Assembly (NCBI GenBank): GCA_964489055.1
Contig: CAZAXF010000063.1
Location: 1-15,944 of the forward strand
DNA length: 15,944 nt
Source: 66-474 sp964489055
GTDB taxonomy: Bacteria; Pseudomonadota; Gammaproteobacteria; Xanthomonadales; Rhodanobacteraceae
Direction of reading: 5' to 3'
A program made the position numbers and the translations under genes. Below, piece after piece: positions 13,312 to 15,944 of this stretch (position 1 is the first letter of the stretch; the number at the start of each line of letters is the position of its first letter). The notes beneath the pieces are model-generated. The model was not told the DNA's origin. It was given only the letters and a program-made list of their open reading frames with translations, and did not search any database.

Positions 13312-13382
13312 GATGTTGGTGTCGGGCGGGACGACTTCGCACCCACACCCGAACGATTGAAACATTACTTCCTCGAACAACC

Positions 13383-13904
13383 CTACTTTTTCTTTGGGCT
13401 GATCATCATGGTCATCTGGCGGCCTTCCATGCGCGGGAACTGGTCGACCACTCCCTGCTCGGCGATGTCCTTCTGAATGCGCTGCGCAAGTTCGATGCCC
13501 AGCTCCTGGTGTCGCATTTCGCGGCCACGGAAGCGGATGTTGACCTTGACCTTGTCGCCGTCCTCCAGGAACCGGACCATGTTGCGCAGCTTGATGTTGT
13601 AGTCGCCGATGTCCGTGGTGGGACGGAACTTCAGCTCCTTGGTTTCCTGCTGGCGGCTGCGCTTGCGCGCGGCGTGCGCCTTTTTCTGCTGGTCAAACCG
13701 GAACTTGCCGAAATCCATGATCCGGCACACAGGTGGATCGGCGTTCGGCTGGATTTCGACCAGATCCAGGCCGGCGTTTGCGGACAGCTCCAGGGCTTCG
13801 TCGCGGTCGAGGATGCCGACCTGCTCCCCATCGGCGTCGATCACGCGAACACGCGGAACACGGATCTCCTGGTTACGCCGATTGCGCTTGTTTTCGGTTG
13901 CGAT
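13383..13904 (-). CDS. infC: Translation initiation factor IF-3 (AUC start)
   Basis: A 173-residue factor that binds the 30S subunit and rejects wrong start codons and initiator mispairing. The N domain (about 1-75) includes NQEIRVPRVRVID and PPVCRIMDFGKF; a Lys/Arg/Gln-rich linker follows; the C domain (about 88-173) includes KELKFRPTTDIGDYNIKLR and FRGREM. No ATG, GTG or TTG gives the conserved N-terminus. The frame instead begins at ATC (13904-13902) with AGGAG eight bases upstream, encoding (M)ATENKRNRRNQEIR. Rare AUU/AUC/AUA starts are known for infC and are the basis of its self-repression. A start at the in-frame GTG at 13844 would remove 20 conserved residues. It follows thrS after 48 bp. 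Confidence 0.95.
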   Translation of the reverse strand: MATENKRNRRNQEIRVPRVRVIDADGEQVGILDRDEALELSANAGLDLVEIQPNADPPVCRIMDFGKFRFDQQKKAHAARKRSRQQETKELKFRPTTDIGDYNIKLRNMVRFLEDGDKVKVNIRFRGREMRHQELGIELAQRIQKDIAEQGVVDQFPRMEGRQMTMMISPKKK

Positions 13905-13952
13905 ACGGTGTTCTCCTGCTCAGGTTCGCCAGCCATGCCTGGCGTGCATTCG

Positions 13953-15860
13953 TCAACGCGGCCCGGGTTCGGCTTCAAGCCGTTCGATGAAGCCGGACAG
14001 CGGCATGCCGCCCAGATCTTCCCCGGAACGTGTGCGCACGGAAACGGTGCCCCTCTCCATCTCGCGGTCGCCGACCACGAGCAGCCAAGGCACCTTCTGC
14101 AACGTATGCTCGCGGATTTTATAGCCTATTTTCTCGTTGCGCAAATCCGCCTCGGCGCGCCAGCCGGCGTCATTCAGGGCCCTTGCCACCCCGGCCGCAT
14201 AGTCGGCCTGTCCGTCGGTGATGTTCATCACCACCGCCTGCACCGGGGCCAGCCAGGTCGGGAAGTTGCCGGCGTGGTGCTCGATCAGGATGCCCAGGAA
14301 GCGCTCCATCGAGCCGACGATGGCGCGGTGCAGCATCACCGGGGTGTGGCGTTGCGAATCCTCGCCCACGTACTCGGCACCCAGGCGCCCCGGCATCGAG
14401 AAATCCACCTGCATGGTGCCCAGCTGCCAGTCCCGGCCGATCGCGTCGCGCAGGTGGTACTCGATCTTGGGGCCGTAGAAGGCACCCTCGTCGGGGAGTT
14501 CCTCCCACTCGGCACCGGCGCGAGCGAGTGCGGCACGCAGGGCCGCCTCGGACTTGTCCCAGATTTCATCCGAACCCAGGCGCGATTCGGGCCGGAGTGC
14601 CAGTTTCGATTCCACCCCGGTGAAGCCGAAATCGGCATACACCTTGAGGGCCTGGCGGTGGAAGTCCAGCACTTCCTGCTCGATCTGGTCTTCGGTGCAG
14701 AAAATGTGGCCATCGTCCTGGATGAAATTGCGCACCCGCATCAGACCGTGCAGCGCACCGGACGGCTCGTTGCGGGTGCACGAACCGAATTCGCCGTAGC
14801 GGATCGGCAGGTCGCGGTAGCTGCGCAGGCCGTCGTTGAAGATCTGCACGTGGCCCGGACAGTTCATCGGCTTCACCGCGTAGGTGCGCTTCTCCGACTC
14901 GGTGAAGAACATGTTGTCCTTGTAGTGGTCCCAGTGGCCGGATTTCTTCCACAGCGACACGTCCAGGATCGACGGGGAACGCACCTCCTCGTAGCCCGAG
15001 TCACGATACACGCGGCGCATGTACTGCTCGACCTGCTGCCAAAGCGTCCAGCCCTTGGCGTGCCAGAACGCCATGCCGGGCGCCTCTTCCTGCATGTGGA
15101 ACAGGTCGAGCTGCTTGCCGAGTTTCCTGTGGTCACGCTTCTCGGCCTCCTCGATGCGGGTCAGGTAGGCCTTGAGGTCCTTGTCGTTCAGCCACGCGGT
15201 GCCGTAGATTCGGCTCAGCATCACGTTGTCGCTGTCGCCGCGCCAGTAAGCGCCGGCGGTCTTGGTCAGCTTGAAGGCCTTGAGGCGGCCGGTATCAGGC
15301 ACATGCGGGCCACGGCACAGGTCGGTGAATTCACCCTGCGAATAGAGCGACAGTTCCTCGTCGGACGGGATCGATTCGATGATCTCGGCCTTGTAGTCCT
15401 CGCCCATGTCGCGGAAGAACTTCACCGCCTCGTCGCGCGACTTCACGCTACGCGAAAGCGGTAGCGATTCCTTCGCGATTTTTTTCATCTCGGCTTCGAT
15501 CGCGGGCAGGTCCTCGGGCTTGAACGGCTCGCCCTTCGGCGCGAAGTCGTAGTAGAAGCCGTCCTCGATCACCGGCCCGATCGTCACCTGGGTGCCCGGA
15601 TGCAGCCGCTGCACCGCCTGCGCCAGAAGGTGCGCGGTGGAGTGGCGGACGATGTCCAGCGCCTCGGGCGATTTTTCGGTGACGATCTCGACGCGTGCGT
15701 CGTGGTCGATGGCGTGCGAGAGATCGACCAGCCTGCCATCCACCTTGCCGGCCAGCGCTGCCTTGGCGAGCCCTGCGCCGATCGAGGCGGCGACCTCGCG
15801 CACCGTGGTCGGTGCGTCGAAGGATTTGGTGGAATTGTCGGGGAGGGTGATGGTGATCAT
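13953..15860 (-). CDS. thrS: Threonyl-tRNA synthetase
   Basis: A 635-residue class II synthetase that charges tRNA-Thr and edits Ser-tRNA-Thr. Domains in order are TGS (1-61), the editing domain (about 62-240) with H73 and H77 of the HSTAH motif, the catalytic domain (about 243-535) with zinc ligands C334 (MNCPGH) and H385 (DDGHIFC), and the anticodon-binding domain to the end (TWLAPVQAVVMNITDGQ onward). These residue numbers coincide with the E. coli enzyme. The ATG at 15860 gives the canonical MITITLPD start. The bases before it are C-rich and show no Shine-Dalgarno sequence; beyond them lie 7-bp repeats up to the window edge. It heads the operon visible here. Confidence 0.97.
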   Translation of the reverse strand: MITITLPDNSTKSFDAPTTVREVAASIGAGLAKAALAGKVDGRLVDLSHAIDHDARVEIVTEKSPEALDIVRHSTAHLLAQAVQRLHPGTQVTIGPVIEDGFYYDFAPKGEPFKPEDLPAIEAEMKKIAKESLPLSRSVKSRDEAVKFFRDMGEDYKAEIIESIPSDEELSLYSQGEFTDLCRGPHVPDTGRLKAFKLTKTAGAYWRGDSDNVMLSRIYGTAWLNDKDLKAYLTRIEEAEKRDHRKLGKQLDLFHMQEEAPGMAFWHAKGWTLWQQVEQYMRRVYRDSGYEEVRSPSILDVSLWKKSGHWDHYKDNMFFTESEKRTYAVKPMNCPGHVQIFNDGLRSYRDLPIRYGEFGSCTRNEPSGALHGLMRVRNFIQDDGHIFCTEDQIEQEVLDFHRQALKVYADFGFTGVESKLALRPESRLGSDEIWDKSEAALRAALARAGAEWEELPDEGAFYGPKIEYHLRDAIGRDWQLGTMQVDFSMPGRLGAEYVGEDSQRHTPVMLHRAIVGSMERFLGILIEHHAGNFPTWLAPVQAVVMNITDGQADYAAGVARALNDAGWRAEADLRNEKIGYKIREHTLQKVPWLLVVGDREMERGTVSVRTRSGEDLGGMPLSGFIERLEAEPGPR

Positions 15861-15890
15861 GGGGTGGACCGGGGATCAGGATCAGGAACG

Positions 15891-15944
15891 GGGACTCGGG
15901 ACTCGGGACTCGGGACTCGGGACTCGGGACTCGGGACTCGGGAC
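15891..15944 (+). repeat. Heptamer repeats GGGACTC x7+ upstream of thrS (cut by window edge)
   Basis: Seven exact units plus five bases of an eighth, running out of the window. G3N4 spacing makes a quadruplex motif on the plus strand, the template strand of thrS. The nearest unit is 31 bases from the thrS start codon. Confidence 0.9.

Larger units (their letters stand above)
12814..13382. other. infC-rpmI spacer, 569 bp, with hairpin array
   Basis: The two genes are adjacent in one operon in relatives, with about 100 bp between them in E. coli. Next to rpmI (12814-12949) are small hairpins: GCGATCG-CT-CGATCGC (12855-12870), GACCGG-AAT-CCGGTC (12903-12917) and CCACCGC-TCC-GCGGTGG (12924-12940). 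The rest (12950-13311) is the repeat array. No protein gene is credible; frames here are repeat translations. Confidence 0.75.

Noticed and set aside
13299..15464. 721-codon plus-strand open frame
   Set aside because: It lies antisense to thrS and infC, which are unmistakable. The frame is an effect of high GC content; it shows no family likeness.

Overview
The window is a GC-rich stretch that reads as a gammaproteobacterium of the Xanthomonadales (Lysobacterales). The grounds are the conserved order thrS-infC-rpmI-rplT-pheS-pheT-ihfA-merR, a 410-residue SerA, a Xanthomonas-type proline iminopeptidase, and many short palindromic or heptameric repeats between genes. Family and genus cannot be fixed from the sequence alone. 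There is one 100-N scaffold gap (7223-7322).

Left part (1-2521, all minus strand): a probable four-gene operon. Read in transcription order it holds two tandem small integral-membrane proteins of the isoprenylcysteine-carboxyl-methyltransferase (ICMT) type, a DesK-type sensor histidine kinase, and the first 17 codons of a response regulator joined to the kinase by an ATGA overlap. A divergent intergenic region (2522-2850) leads to a plus-strand class III aminotransferase (2851-4356). That gene converges on a minus-strand proline iminopeptidase across a spacer holding an inverted pair of REP-like palindromes. The peptidase is divergent from serA (plus strand), which starts serine biosynthesis.

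Middle (6868-7497): about 490 bp of noncoding repeats. They comprise heptamers, a duplicated block carrying a hairpin, a terminator and a copy of the 3' end of tRNA-Pro, and the assembly gap. The intact tRNA-Pro(GGG) follows on the minus strand.

Right part (15860 down to 7498, all minus strand): the translation-factor and aminoacyl-tRNA-synthetase operon, with threonyl-tRNA synthetase, IF3 (AUC start codon), L35, L20, the two phenylalanyl-tRNA synthetase subunits, IHF alpha and a MerR-like regulator. The coding sequences are ordinary except L20, which carries a C-terminal extension of about 140 residues: a low-complexity linker and a helix-hairpin-helix domain.

The spacers of this operon are the unusual part. 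A 478-bp spacer between infC and rpmI holds a 165-bp-period array of strong hairpins with a compensatory base-pair change. The rplT-pheS spacer has a perfect 11-bp hairpin overlapping a small ORF with three clustered Phe codons. The pheS-pheT spacer is filled by a 66-codon ORF that overlaps both neighbours by ATGA and carries 7-bp repeats at both ends. thrS is preceded by the same type of 7-bp repeat. Both pheT and thrS lack a visible Shine-Dalgarno sequence.
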